Of a stretch of 64,000 nucleotides of DNA, positions 44,745-52,382 are shown one piece after another (the first letter of the stretch is position 1; every line of letters starts with the position of its first letter). The position numbers and the translations under genes were made by a program. The notes beneath the pieces were generated by a model. It had not been told where the DNA came from and made no database searches. It saw only the letters and a list, made by a program, of their open reading frames with translations. The stretch is from Deltaproteobacteria bacterium HGW-Deltaproteobacteria-12 (GTDB lineage: Bacteria; Desulfobacterota; Syntrophia; Syntrophales; Smithellaceae): the NCBI GenBank assembly GCA_002840565.1, contig PHBK01000020.1, positions 1-64,000 on the forward strand. Direction: 5' to 3'.

Positions 44745-45233
44745 ATGCAGGAAGCCATAAAAGAGCCGGGGCATGATATCCGCGAACATGCCCGAAAAAT
44801 GAAAAAATTCTCGGCCTGGAATCCGAACCGGTCGGGGTAATATTCACGAAGGGGACGCGGCCTTTACCTTTTTCCGCTGGCACAGGCTGACGTCGAACCC
44901 GATGTGGTCATCGTTGAAGACGACGTCGAACCCGATGTGGATTGCGCTTGCTGATCTGCACAGGCAAAAGGGCAGTCGGGTTGAGAGTTCCACGGCGATT
45001 TTGCAGGCAACCTGTGTCGATGCCACGGTGATTCGCTATCCGGAGCAACGATTGAACCTCAGTTACGGTTGTTAAGGCTGCCGCGACGCAACGGATATCC
45101 TTTCATCGGAAACAGTTTTGGGGTTTCCCGCAGCGGTGCTGGCAGTCATCACAGACCACCTGGAATATCTGAGGCAGAAAGCCATTGCAAATTCCCGGTC
45201 TAAAAAAGCCTACAGGATGCTTGGAGGCGGAAA
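44745..45233 (+). pseudogene. Decayed DUF169-family gene
   Basis: Fragments of one protein appear in different frames. LGLESEPVGVIFTK lies near 44800-44850, then YLFPLAQADVEPDVVIVE near 44860-44915. From 45040 a stretch reads LNLSYGC, a TAA at 45073-45075, then GCRDATDI, SETVLGFP and HLEYLRQKAI up to RSKKAYRML. The order matches DUF169 proteins as I remember them. At least two frameshifts and one in-frame stop break it. A 19-base sequence (44889-44907) is repeated at 44922-44940, a 33-bp tandem duplication. DUF169 function is unknown. Confidence 0.7.
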
Positions 45234-45317
45234 TGCGGGTAAAGTTGATTGCACCCAAACAGTTGATTCCAGTCCAGTGAACAATCAAAAAAAGGATGAT
45301 AAGGAGGGACAGCAAAA

Positions 45318-45563
45318 ATGGAGGGGAAAATATTGATTTACGGTACGGCTACTTGCCCTTTCTGCGTTCAGGCGCGGGATGCATACAAAGACAGAGCCAC
45401 ATTTGTTGACGTAGAGAAAGATTCTGAAAAGCTCAAAGAAATGCTCACGCTTTCCGGTGGAAAAAGACAGGTGCCTGTAATCATCGATGGCGACAAGGTG
45501 ACGGTCGGTTTCCTGGGAGATACAAGCCTGCGGGGCGGTATCCCTCTTTTTGGCGGGACCTGA
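45318..45563 (+). CDS. Glutaredoxin-like UXX-star family protein (Cys form)
   Basis: An 81-residue thioredoxin-fold protein with CPFC at 13-16, the GGKRQVPVII cis-Pro loop, and the conserved end VGFLGDTSLRGGIPLFGGT. This C-terminus is diagnostic of the UXX-star group, where some members have selenocysteine at the first position. Here it is TGC, cysteine. AAGGAGG at 45301-45307 supports the start. Likely reduces a small thiol or metalloid substrate. Confidence 0.85.
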   Translation: MEGKILIYGTATCPFCVQARDAYKDRATFVDVEKDSEKLKEMLTLSGGKRQVPVIIDGDKVTVGFLGDTSLRGGIPLFGGT

Positions 45564-45621
45564 TCGGTGTAATCGTCTCTCGTGCAGGGACCATCAAGAA
45601 TACATGCAATGGAAGGAGATA

Positions 45622-45659
45622 TTTAAAGGTGTCAGGCAATACAACCTGGCGCCTTTAAA
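45622..45659 (+). repeat. 15-bp stem-loop without T-run
   Basis: TTTAAAGGTGTCAGG (45622-45636) and CCTGGCGCCTTTAAA (45645-45659) pair over 15 bases with two G-T wobbles and an eight-base loop. No T-run follows. It may attenuate or protect mRNA between the UXX-star gene and the second arsR. A 20-codon frame (45604-45666) with a good ribosome site inside overlaps the stem. Confidence 0.6.
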
Positions 45660-45677
45660 TTATTAGGGAAATATTGC

Positions 45678-45706
45678 TTGACAAGGAAGTGATATATGGC
45701 TAAATT
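45678..45706 (+). promoter_or_regulatory. Promoter of the second arsR unit
   Basis: A consensus -35 TTGACA (45678-45683) and TAAATT (45701-45706) are spaced by 17 bases. A dyad TGGC-taaatt-GCCA (45697-45710) covers the -10 and may be the operator of the downstream repressor. Confidence 0.55.
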
Positions 45707-45735
45707 GCCAAATAGAAATATACCGGAGGGCAAAA

Positions 45736-46065
45736 ATGAAAAATAATCTAAAGACGCGGTATGAGGCGCGGGCGAAAATCATCAAGGCGATGGCGCACCC
45801 CAGTCGGCTTCTGATTATTGAAGAACTCAATAAAAGGGAGCACTGCGTAGGAGAACTCACCGAAATGATCGGAGATGATGCTTCTACCGTGTCCAAGCAT
45901 TTGAGTGTGTTGAAAAATGCCGGTCTGGTGAGCGATGACAAGCGGGGTAATTCCATCTTTTATAGTTTGCGTGTTCCCTGTATCCTGCAGTTCATAGGGT
46001 GCGTGGAGGACGTGATTTCAGCCAATGTTAAAGAACAAAAAGCCGTGTTGAAATGCTGCAAATGA
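45736..46065 (+). CDS. ArsR/SmtB-family repressor (second copy)
   Basis: A 109-residue winged-helix protein with HCVGELTEMIG before the recognition helix DASTVSKHLSVLKNAGLV. Further cysteines lie near the C-terminus (VPCILQFIGCVE, KCCK). The single Cys in helix 3 together with distal cysteines suggests a metal site different from that of the first arsR. It likely controls the thiol-redox genes that follow. The ribosome site is GGAGGG at 45725-45730. Confidence 0.9.
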   Translation: MKNNLKTRYEARAKIIKAMAHPSRLLIIEELNKREHCVGELTEMIGDDASTVSKHLSVLKNAGLVSDDKRGNSIFYSLRVPCILQFIGCVEDVISANVKEQKAVLKCCK

Positions 46066-46157
46066 TCAAGCGTCCGCGGCGAGAGAAAGGCTGTTGTTGA
46101 GAACGCATAAGGTAAGCTTATGAAATCTGATTATTTTATTGGGAGGATTTTAGCTGT

Positions 46158-46388
46158 ATGAAGATTGAAATTTTAGGTGTCGGTTGCGCAAAGTGCCATA
46201 AGTTGGAAGAACTGGTTCGCGATATTGCGAAAAAAGAAGGCATCAGCGCTGATATTTCCAAGGTGGAAGACTTCAAAAAGATCATGGCCTATGGCGTCAT
46301 GACAACACCGGCTTTGGTGGTCAATGGCGAAGTGAAGGCGGCGGGCAAAATACCTTCGGAAGACCAGATCAAAAACTGGATTAAATAA
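46158..46388 (+). CDS. Thioredoxin-like redox-active disulfide protein
   Basis: A 76-residue TM0996/MTH895-type thioredoxin fold: GVGCAKCHKLEELV with the CxxC at 10-13, and a cis-Pro loop in YGVMTTPALVVNG. These proteins occur with ArsR, permease and DGC genes. It is the intact counterpart of the fragment at 43471-43647. It is probably cytoplasmic. Confidence 0.92.
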   Translation: MKIEILGVGCAKCHKLEELVRDIAKKEGISADISKVEDFKKIMAYGVMTTPALVVNGEVKAAGKIPSEDQIKNWIK

Positions 46389-46404
46389 ATGATGGAGGTG
46401 AAAA

Positions 46405-46665
46405 ATGGACCCCAAATCAGTAGCCAAGCAGATGATGATATTCAACAAAACGGCTTTTGATAACCATTTCCGCGCCATGCAGGCGTGGCATGAACAAACG
46501 GAACGAGTGGTGAATAAATTCTGGGAGAAATCCCCCATGTTTCCCGAAGAAGGGAAAAAAGCAATTACCGAATGGATGACAGCCTACAAAAAAGGCTGTG
46601 ATGATTTTAAAAAGCTTGTGGATGAAAACTTCAGGAAGGTTGATGCGTTTTTTAAAGAGACGTAA
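46405..46665 (+). CDS. Small helical phasin-like protein, unknown
   Basis: An 86-residue, almost wholly helical and charged protein (FNKTAFDNHFRAMQAWHEQTERVVNKFWE), with GGAGGTG 8 bases before the start. Its length and pattern resemble phasin-like coiled proteins, but no polymer genes are nearby. It sits between a thioredoxin-like gene and a DGC gene. Function not known. Confidence 0.7.
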   Translation: MDPKSVAKQMMIFNKTAFDNHFRAMQAWHEQTERVVNKFWEKSPMFPEEGKKAITEWMTAYKKGCDDFKKLVDENFRKVDAFFKET

Positions 46666-46782
46666 GCCTCTTGCTCCTTAATCCCCCTCCTTGAGGAACA
46701 GAGGCTTGGCGATGTTGGATAATCAAGGGGAAGCAGGTTGTTCTTAAATCAGAAGATGTCATGAATTAAAGGAGGTGTCGTT

Positions 46783-47196
46783 ATGGCTGAATGTTGTGCA
46801 GGCGGAACAAGATTGATTTATTCCTGTGCCGGGTCAGCGGATGTCGGTGAAATTGCCGATCGGGTGACACGGCGGCTGCGCGATGAAGGATATGCGACAA
46901 TGACCTGCCTGGCCGGTCTGGGCGCTGGACTATCGGGATATGTGAAGTCAGCTTGTGGCGCTGATGAAAACATTACAATTGATGGTTGCAAAACCGCCTG
47001 TGCCAGAAAATCATTGGAGCGAATCGGCGTTACTCCCAAATCCTTTATTTTAACGGATATGGGCCTGGAGAAGCATGAGACGCCCGTTACGGAAAAAATT
47101 ATTAATGAAATATTGGAGAAAATTAAAAAACTTGTTGGTTCTTCGACAGTAACACTGCAAACCACAGGCGGCTGTGGTTGCGGTGGCAAATGCTGA
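46783..47196 (+). CDS. DGC-domain putative zinc-binding protein
   Basis: A 137-residue protein with cysteines in the order seen in the DGC family: SCAGSADVGEIADR near the start, MTCLAGLGAG, then DGCKTACARK at about 68-77 carrying the name-giving Asp-Gly-Cys. It ends in a Cys/Gly-rich tail (GGCGCGGKC), another possible metal site. GGAGGTG lies upstream. DGC proteins travel with ArsR and thioredoxin-like genes and may bind zinc or thiols. Confidence 0.88.
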   Translation: MAECCAGGTRLIYSCAGSADVGEIADRVTRRLRDEGYATMTCLAGLGAGLSGYVKSACGADENITIDGCKTACARKSLERIGVTPKSFILTDMGLEKHETPVTEKIINEILEKIKKLVGSSTVTLQTTGGCGCGGKC

Positions 47197-47271
47197 AAAG
47201 CAAAGCTCGATTCAATGGGCGCTGCGGGAAATATTGCACTGCTTACATCAATATCAGGGAGATTATTACAT

Positions 47272-47694
47272 ATGAAATTGCGTTCAAAATTAATAAGGTG
47301 CTTAGCGTTATTTGCTGTTTTTACACTTCTCTTTCTCTCAGCTGATTGCGGCAAAGCACTCGCACAGAACAAAACCGGCAAGTCCACGACCTCAAGGCCG
47401 TCCGTCTTCAAGCCGCTGGTAACATTTGTGGAAATCGGTGCGGCCTCATGTATTCCCTGCAAAGCTATGCAACCCATTATGAAAGAGGTGGCAGAAGAAT
47501 ATAAAGGACAGGTCAAGGTTGTTTTCCATGATGTCTGGACGAAAACGGGCAAGCAGGACGCAGAGAAATACAAAATTAGAGTAATTCCGACACAGGTTTT
47601 CCTGGATATAGAAGGTAAGGAATACTTCCGGCACGAGGGGTATTTCCCAAAAGAGGAACTTGTTAAAGTTCTCAAAATCCAGGGGGTCAAATAA
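47272..47694 (+). CDS. Exported thioredoxin-family protein
   Basis: A 140-residue protein with a signal peptide or anchor (about 1-32) and a periplasmic thioredoxin fold. The active site is CIPC in GAASCIPCKAMQP, and IRVIPTQVFLD is the cis-Pro loop. AGGGAG upstream sets the ATG at 47272; a longer in-frame start at 47215 lacks a ribosome site. It abuts the ccdA gene with no gap, so its reduction by CcdA is likely. Confidence 0.92.
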   Translation: MKLRSKLIRCLALFAVFTLLFLSADCGKALAQNKTGKSTTSRPSVFKPLVTFVEIGAASCIPCKAMQPIMKEVAEEYKGQVKVVFHDVWTKTGKQDAEKYKIRVIPTQVFLDIEGKEYFRHEGYFPKEELVKVLKIQGVK

Positions 47695-48402
47695 ATGATT
47701 GTTGACCTATTTACCTGGCTGACAGGCGCGCTGACCCAGGCACCGGCAATTGCCATTGGGGCCGCGTTTGTCTGGGGGGTGCTTTCAGTCATTTTATCAC
47801 CCTGTCATATTGCGTGCATTCCCCTGATTGTCGGCTTCATTGACGGCCAGGGCAACATCACCACGCGGCGTGCCTTTGGTCTTTCGCTGCTCTTCGGATT
47901 TGGTATTCTGATTACGATTGGAGTTATCGGAATCATCACCGGACTGTTGGGACGAATGCTGGGCGATATCGGCGGCTATGGCAATTATTTTGTGGCGATT
48001 GTTTTCTTTGCCATTGGTCTGAATTTGCTCGGCATCCTGCCGCTGCCTTTTATGGAAGGTGGAGCAAATCCGAAATATCAGCGCAAAGGATTGCTTGCCG
48101 CTTTCGTGCTGGGTCTTTTGTTCGGCATTGCTCTGGGGCCCTGCACTTTTGCTTACATGGCTACCATGTTGGGGGTTGTGTTCAGTATCGCATCGACGCA
48201 GATTATTTTTGCCCTTTCCCTGCTTCTGGCATACGGTATCGGCCACTGTGCGGTTTTGGTTTTTGCCGGCACCTTTACGGAAGTTGTTCAGCACTATCTT
48301 CACTGGACGGAGAAGTCAAAAGGCGCATTGATCCTGAAAAAGGTTTGCGGTGTTTTAGTGTTTTTGGGTGGCGTTTATATGATACTTTTAAACTTCTGGT
48401 GA
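47695..48402 (+). CDS. CcdA-type thiol-disulfide transporter
   Basis: Six predicted membrane helices in 235 residues. Cysteines in SPCHIACIP (helix 1) and GPCTFAYMA (helix 4) form the conserved pair that passes electrons from cytoplasmic thioredoxin to the periplasm. Its start follows the exported thioredoxin stop directly. Together they form a reducing relay that contrasts with the oxidising VKOR-DsbA protein 1.3 kb away. Confidence 0.92.
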   Translation: MIVDLFTWLTGALTQAPAIAIGAAFVWGVLSVILSPCHIACIPLIVGFIDGQGNITTRRAFGLSLLFGFGILITIGVIGIITGLLGRMLGDIGGYGNYFVAIVFFAIGLNLLGILPLPFMEGGANPKYQRKGLLAAFVLGLLFGIALGPCTFAYMATMLGVVFSIASTQIIFALSLLLAYGIGHCAVLVFAGTFTEVVQHYLHWTEKSKGALILKKVCGVLVFLGGVYMILLNFW

Positions 48403-48424
48403 TGATAAACGAGATTCATGTTTT

Positions 48425-49492
48425 ATGATTAATATCAAAAAACGGATGTCAATGCTTCTCCTGTTTCTGTCGGCGCTCTGTTTAAGCAGTTGCAGCTATG
48501 CACAGAAGCAACTGGATATTTCAGGGCTGAAGGATCTGAGCGAGGACATCACCGCTGATGTCCCTGCCGGCACCCCGGAAAAACTCCAGGCTTTTGTCCT
48601 TAAAACTACGCTTGCGACAGATACCGAGCCTGCGCCAGATATTCATTTTACAGTAAGCCCACTTGGGAAATGGCAGATTGAGCATCCGTCCGGCGACAAG
48701 CTGATTACGGAAAAAATAACATTTCCGTCGGGAATCAGGCACCAAAACGGGATGGATACCGCTATCTTTTATGTTTATCGAACGGGGGAACTGAAAGATA
48801 AAAAAGTCATCCTCTGGGTTCCCGGGGCCGGGGTCTCCGATTTTGCTTTCCGGTTTATAAAGTACTTTTTCCTGGAAGCACTGGCCAGGAATTACAACAT
48901 TGTTTTTTATGTGCCGCCTTACCATCTCGAAAGAACCGAGGCCGGCAAAAGAAATGGTGCGGGTATGCTTACACCCGATCATGAAAAAAATATCTCCGTT
49001 TTGTTAAACTCCGTGCGGGAATTGCGAACCATGATTTCGTATTTAAAGAGAAACGGCGTTACAAAGATCGGCGGCTGGGGGGGCTCCATCGGGGCGACGA
49101 TGCTTTTGCTCACGGAGCAGACGGAAGAATTCGATCACCTCAACATAATGATTCCCATCATTGACTTCGATACTGTGATCTTCAGGAACAAACACTTGCG
49201 TGGCGCCGTTGCTCAATTTGAAAAAGCGGGATATTCTATAAATCTTCTGGAACAAGCTTACGGCATTGTTAATCCAATCAGGTATCAATTGAAGGTTGAT
49301 CCGAGTCGCGCTCAGATTATGTATGCCGAATACGATCAGTTGACACCGGAAATGGACATGGCTGCATTTGCTCAAAAAAATAACATAAAAAAGCTCATTG
49401 CTTATCCGCGAAGCCATGCAACGATGTTGCTGACAGGGAAAATATACGGCGATTATGGTCTTTTTCTCGATACGGTAAATAGCGTAGATTGA
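48425..49492 (+). CDS. Alpha/beta-hydrolase lipoprotein, unknown substrate
   Basis: A lipobox (LSSC, Cys23) follows a hydrophobic signal, so the 355-residue protein is lipid-anchored. The chain has an alpha/beta-hydrolase core with oxyanion-side VPGAGVSDF, nucleophile elbow GGWGGSIGA (Ser226) and a final His in PRSHATML (about residue 333). Asp in MYAEYDQL is a possible acid. No subfamily was recognised. It sits between ccdA and a decayed arsC. Confidence 0.75.
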   Translation: MINIKKRMSMLLLFLSALCLSSCSYAQKQLDISGLKDLSEDITADVPAGTPEKLQAFVLKTTLATDTEPAPDIHFTVSPLGKWQIEHPSGDKLITEKITFPSGIRHQNGMDTAIFYVYRTGELKDKKVILWVPGAGVSDFAFRFIKYFFLEALARNYNIVFYVPPYHLERTEAGKRNGAGMLTPDHEKNISVLLNSVRELRTMISYLKRNGVTKIGGWGGSIGATMLLLTEQTEEFDHLNIMIPIIDFDTVIFRNKHLRGAVAQFEKAGYSINLLEQAYGIVNPIRYQLKVDPSRAQIMYAEYDQLTPEMDMAAFAQKNNIKKLIAYPRSHATMLLTGKIYGDYGLFLDTVNSVD

Positions 49493-49514
49493 AAAGACTG
49501 CTAGAGGAGTGTAT

Positions 49515-49631
49515 ATGAAAGAAAGAGTCCTTTTTTATGCACGGCGAATTCCTGCCGGTCACAGATGGCCGGAGGGATAGCCAATTCGTTTTGGCGCGGC
49601 AGGCGAGGGCTTTGAAGAGGTGTTGAAATAG
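49515..49631 (+). pseudogene. arsC: Decayed arsenate reductase (arsC, LMW-phosphatase type)
   Basis: The ATG at 49515 has a strong GAGGAG site and begins MKERVLF, then loses sense and stops at 49578. One base out of frame, from the T6 run near 49531, the DNA reads FLCTANSCRSQMAGGIANSFW. This is the CTxNSCRSQMAEG P-loop of thioredoxin-type arsenate reductase. That frame stops at 49613; a further shift reads GEGFEEVLK and ends at 49631. Only about the first 38 residues remain, so no active enzyme is made. Confidence 0.8.
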
Positions 49632-49685
49632 CATTGTGCGTTCAACGAAGAAAGAATAGCACCGGTCGGTCTGAAGGAGATTGTT

Positions 49686-50729
49686 ATGTCGGGTTTTGCT
49701 GTGCTCATTAAAAAGTGTCGCCATATTGCCACCATCATCCTGGCGCTCATTGCTATTGGAATCATGGCGTATTATGATTACTGCGATACGGATTGCAGTT
49801 ATCTCAAGGGAGACATTTTCGGCATTGATCTCAAATGGTTCGGCATTGGGTATATGGCGACCATCATAGTCTTTGCCGCATTTCGGCAAACAAATTTTGT
49901 GCGGGCATTACTGGCCGCCGGCCTGGGCGTGGAAGTGCACCTGTATGCCTTTCAGGTGCAAAACGATGTTTATTGCCCTTTTTGTCTGGCTTTTTCGGTT
50001 ATGCTGATTGCTTCATTTATCATCAACTACGAAGTCCCGTCCGCGTGGCGCGAAAAGCGCAGCCGGATGTGGCTCTATTTTTTGGGGGAGGTTGATTTTC
50101 CGATGTTTAAAATGAATAAATTGCCGTTATTGCTGTTTAGTTTGTTGGGATATCTGACTGTTTTGTTTTCTTTCACCGGGTCAGTGACGCCTGCTTACGG
50201 ACAGGATGCCGTCCGGGTGATTCCGTCGCTGGGCAAAGGGCCATATGAAGTGATTATGTTTGCCGACTATTTCTGCCCGCCCTGCCGCCGGATAGACACA
50301 AAGGCCGAATCATTATTCAAGGAATTATTAGCGACAAAGCAGGTGAAAATAACATTTGTTGATGTGCCGTTTGCCAAAATGACGCCAACTTATGCCAAAT
50401 ACTATCTTTATGCGGTGAATGCCAATTCCAGTGTGAACAATGTTCTGCATGTCCGCAAAGTTCTTTTTGATGCGGCTCAGGATATGCGTATTCAAGAGGA
50501 AGGTGCTTTGGTTTCCTATCTTCAAGTAAAGAAAATTATTTGGAAGGCAATGGATGAAAAATCAATTTTCCCGCTTTTGAGTGTTGCAATTAAAGAACAC
50601 AAAGTTCGTTCTACGCCAACATGCATCATCAAGTATGGGACGCAGGGCGTAAAAGAATACGTGGGTGATGATAAGATATGGGACGGATTAAAGCTGTTTA
50701 AAGAATATTTGTCCACAGGAAGAAAATAG
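49686..50729 (+). CDS. VKOR-DsbA fusion protein
   Basis: Makes and passes on disulfides in the periplasm. Residues 10-125 are a four-helix VKOR domain with loop cysteines Cys33 and Cys37 (CDTDC) and the quinone-side CPFC (97-100). A fifth helix (about 146-168) is followed by a DsbA-like thioredoxin domain with CPPC at 197-200 and the STPTCII cis-Pro loop. AAGGAG at 49675-49680 supports the start. Fusions of this type replace the DsbA/DsbB pair in many anaerobes and cyanobacteria. Confidence 0.92.
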   Translation: MSGFAVLIKKCRHIATIILALIAIGIMAYYDYCDTDCSYLKGDIFGIDLKWFGIGYMATIIVFAAFRQTNFVRALLAAGLGVEVHLYAFQVQNDVYCPFCLAFSVMLIASFIINYEVPSAWREKRSRMWLYFLGEVDFPMFKMNKLPLLLFSLLGYLTVLFSFTGSVTPAYGQDAVRVIPSLGKGPYEVIMFADYFCPPCRRIDTKAESLFKELLATKQVKITFVDVPFAKMTPTYAKYYLYAVNANSSVNNVLHVRKVLFDAAQDMRIQEEGALVSYLQVKKIIWKAMDEKSIFPLLSVAIKEHKVRSTPTCIIKYGTQGVKEYVGDDKIWDGLKLFKEYLSTGRK

Positions 50730-50802
50730 AACTAACCCTTGTCTTGCGGGAATATCTTTGCAGGGATGGGCGCTTGAATATTTTTATTCTTAACTCAGTG
50801 AA

Positions 50803-50982
50803 TTGGAAAAGACAAAGATTATCGTCACGGCCTGCCCGCATTATGACCGTTCAGAAATTGCCCGCACCTTTCTAACGTTGAAAGGCTACCGGTCAAGATA
50901 CCTGACAGATGGACTTCCTGGACTGGCAAATTACCTGCGCGGAGATAAAGCAAAAGACTTTATCGATGAGATAAAAAAATAG
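50803..50982 (+). pseudogene. Rhodanese-domain C-terminal remnant
   Basis: A 59-residue frame that can only begin at a TTG (50803), after an in-frame TAA. It holds the second half of a rhodanese domain: a TACPHYDRSEIA loop with the catalytic Cys and the Arg five positions on, then LTLKGYRSRYLTDGLPGL. Full rhodanese domains are about 100 residues, so the first half is lost. It lies 18 bases before the arsP-like permease. Confidence 0.6.
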
Positions 50983-51000
50983 GAAGAAAAGGAAAAAATC

Positions 51001-52173
51001 ATGAAAGAATGGCAAAAATTATTATGGATTATAGGCATCTTTTTGGGCGCTTATTACATACCCTGGGAATCGGTGCTGATCCGCCAGGCGGGGCTCGAAG
51101 CGTTTATGATGCTTCAGGACTATGCGCGCCAGCATGTGCTCACCTGCCTCATCCCCGCATTTTTCATCGCCGGCGCCATCAGTGTTTTTGTTTCGCAGGC
51201 GGCGGTGCTTAAATATTTCGGCGCGAAGGCCAATAAAATTCTGTCCTACTCCGTCGCATCTGTTTCCGGCTCTGTTCTGGCGGTCTGCTCCTGCACGGTC
51301 CTGCCTTTGTTTGCCGGCATTTATACTCGCGGCGCGGGCATCGGCCCGGCCGCGGCCTTTTTGTATTCCGGCCCCGCGATCAATGTCCTGGCGATTATTC
51401 TCACGGCCAAGGTACTGGGCTGGCAGTTGGGATTGGCGCGAGCCGTCGGCGCCATTTTGTTTGCCGTGATTGCAGGCCTGCTGATGGCGTTTATTTTCCG
51501 TAAGGACGACGCCAACCGGGAAACGGGCGAAATCTTTTTGCCGGAAGACGAAGGAAAGGGAAGGGCGCTGTGGCAGGATGCCGTTTATATGCTGGTCATG
51601 GTGCTGATTCTGGTATTTGCCTCGTTTGCCAGACCAACAGACGATGACGGCGGCCTCTGGCGCATGATCTTCAACATCAAGTGGTTTCTGGTGATTGGGC
51701 TGATGATTGTTTTGGGAGTTATGCTCAAGAAATGGTTTGTCAAAGATGAACTCAAAGGGTGGGTGCAGGCGACCTGGGATTTTTCCAAGCAAATTCTTCC
51801 ACTCTTATTCGGCGGCGTTTTAGTGGCGGGGTTTTTGCTGGGCCGCCCCGGTTATCCGGCACTGATTCCAGAACAATACATACAGGCACTGGTTGGAGGC
51901 AATTCGCTGGCGGCCAATTTTTTCGCCTCCATCGTCGGCGCGTTCATGTACTTTGCCACGCTCACGGAAGTGCCCATTCTTCAAGGTCTGATTGGCTCCG
52001 GCATGGGACAAGGCCCGGCACTGGCACTGCTTCTGGCCGGCCCCGCCCTGTCGCTGCCCAGCATGATCGCCATCGCCAGCATCATGGGCGTTAAGAAAAC
52101 TGCCGTTTACTGCGCCATTGTGGTGGTCCTTTCGACAATTGCCGGTATGGCTTACGGATTTATGATGGCTTGA
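51001..52173 (+). CDS. ArsP/YraQ-type permease (DUF318)
   Basis: A 390-residue permease of about ten helices. The signature SVLAVCSCTVLPLFAGIY carries the Cys-Ser-Cys pair of this family, repeated structurally by FATLTEVPILQGL and LAGPALSLPSM in the second half. ArsP exports trivalent organoarsenicals; other YraQ-like members have unknown substrates. GAAAAGGAAAA upstream serves as ribosome site. The arsenic context supports an ArsP-like role. Confidence 0.88.
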   Translation: MKEWQKLLWIIGIFLGAYYIPWESVLIRQAGLEAFMMLQDYARQHVLTCLIPAFFIAGAISVFVSQAAVLKYFGAKANKILSYSVASVSGSVLAVCSCTVLPLFAGIYTRGAGIGPAAAFLYSGPAINVLAIILTAKVLGWQLGLARAVGAILFAVIAGLLMAFIFRKDDANRETGEIFLPEDEGKGRALWQDAVYMLVMVLILVFASFARPTDDDGGLWRMIFNIKWFLVIGLMIVLGVMLKKWFVKDELKGWVQATWDFSKQILPLLFGGVLVAGFLLGRPGYPALIPEQYIQALVGGNSLAANFFASIVGAFMYFATLTEVPILQGLIGSGMGQGPALALLLAGPALSLPSMIAIASIMGVKKTAVYCAIVVVLSTIAGMAYGFMMA

Positions 52174-52177
52174 TGGA

Positions 52178-52363
52178 ATGTTGACTGATATCTGGAATGA
52201 GCCTCAATATAAGGCTTTCCGGCGGCGGGTGCGGGAGTTTGATTTTCCGCCGTGTCCTGATTGTGATTGCTATATGGCAGACAACAATGAAGAAGATTGC
52301 CAAGGCAATCCTTTTCCCGTTTGCGGCGATTGTCTGCGGGCTCGCGGGATTATTCGGTGTTGA
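52178..52363 (+). pseudogene. C-terminal tail of a radical SAM/SPASM protein
   Basis: A 61-residue frame. LTDIWNEPQYKAFRRRVREF followed by seven cysteines (CPDCDC, CQG, CGDC and a final C) matches the auxiliary-cluster end of certain radical SAM proteins. The core CxxxCxxC domain is absent and the frame opens just five bases after the ArsP stop. This looks like the scar of a deletion that fused the permease to the tail of a downstream gene. Expression as a small Cys-rich protein cannot be excluded. Confidence 0.6.
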
Positions 52364-52382
52364 TGTTAATTCCCAATACCTG

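Noticed and set aside
45073..45075. Recoded stop in the DUF169 sequence
   Set aside because: The codon is TAA and other frameshifts exist, so the gene is simply broken.
45318..45563. Selenocysteine in the UXX-star protein
   Set aside because: The active-site codon is TGC, not TGA.
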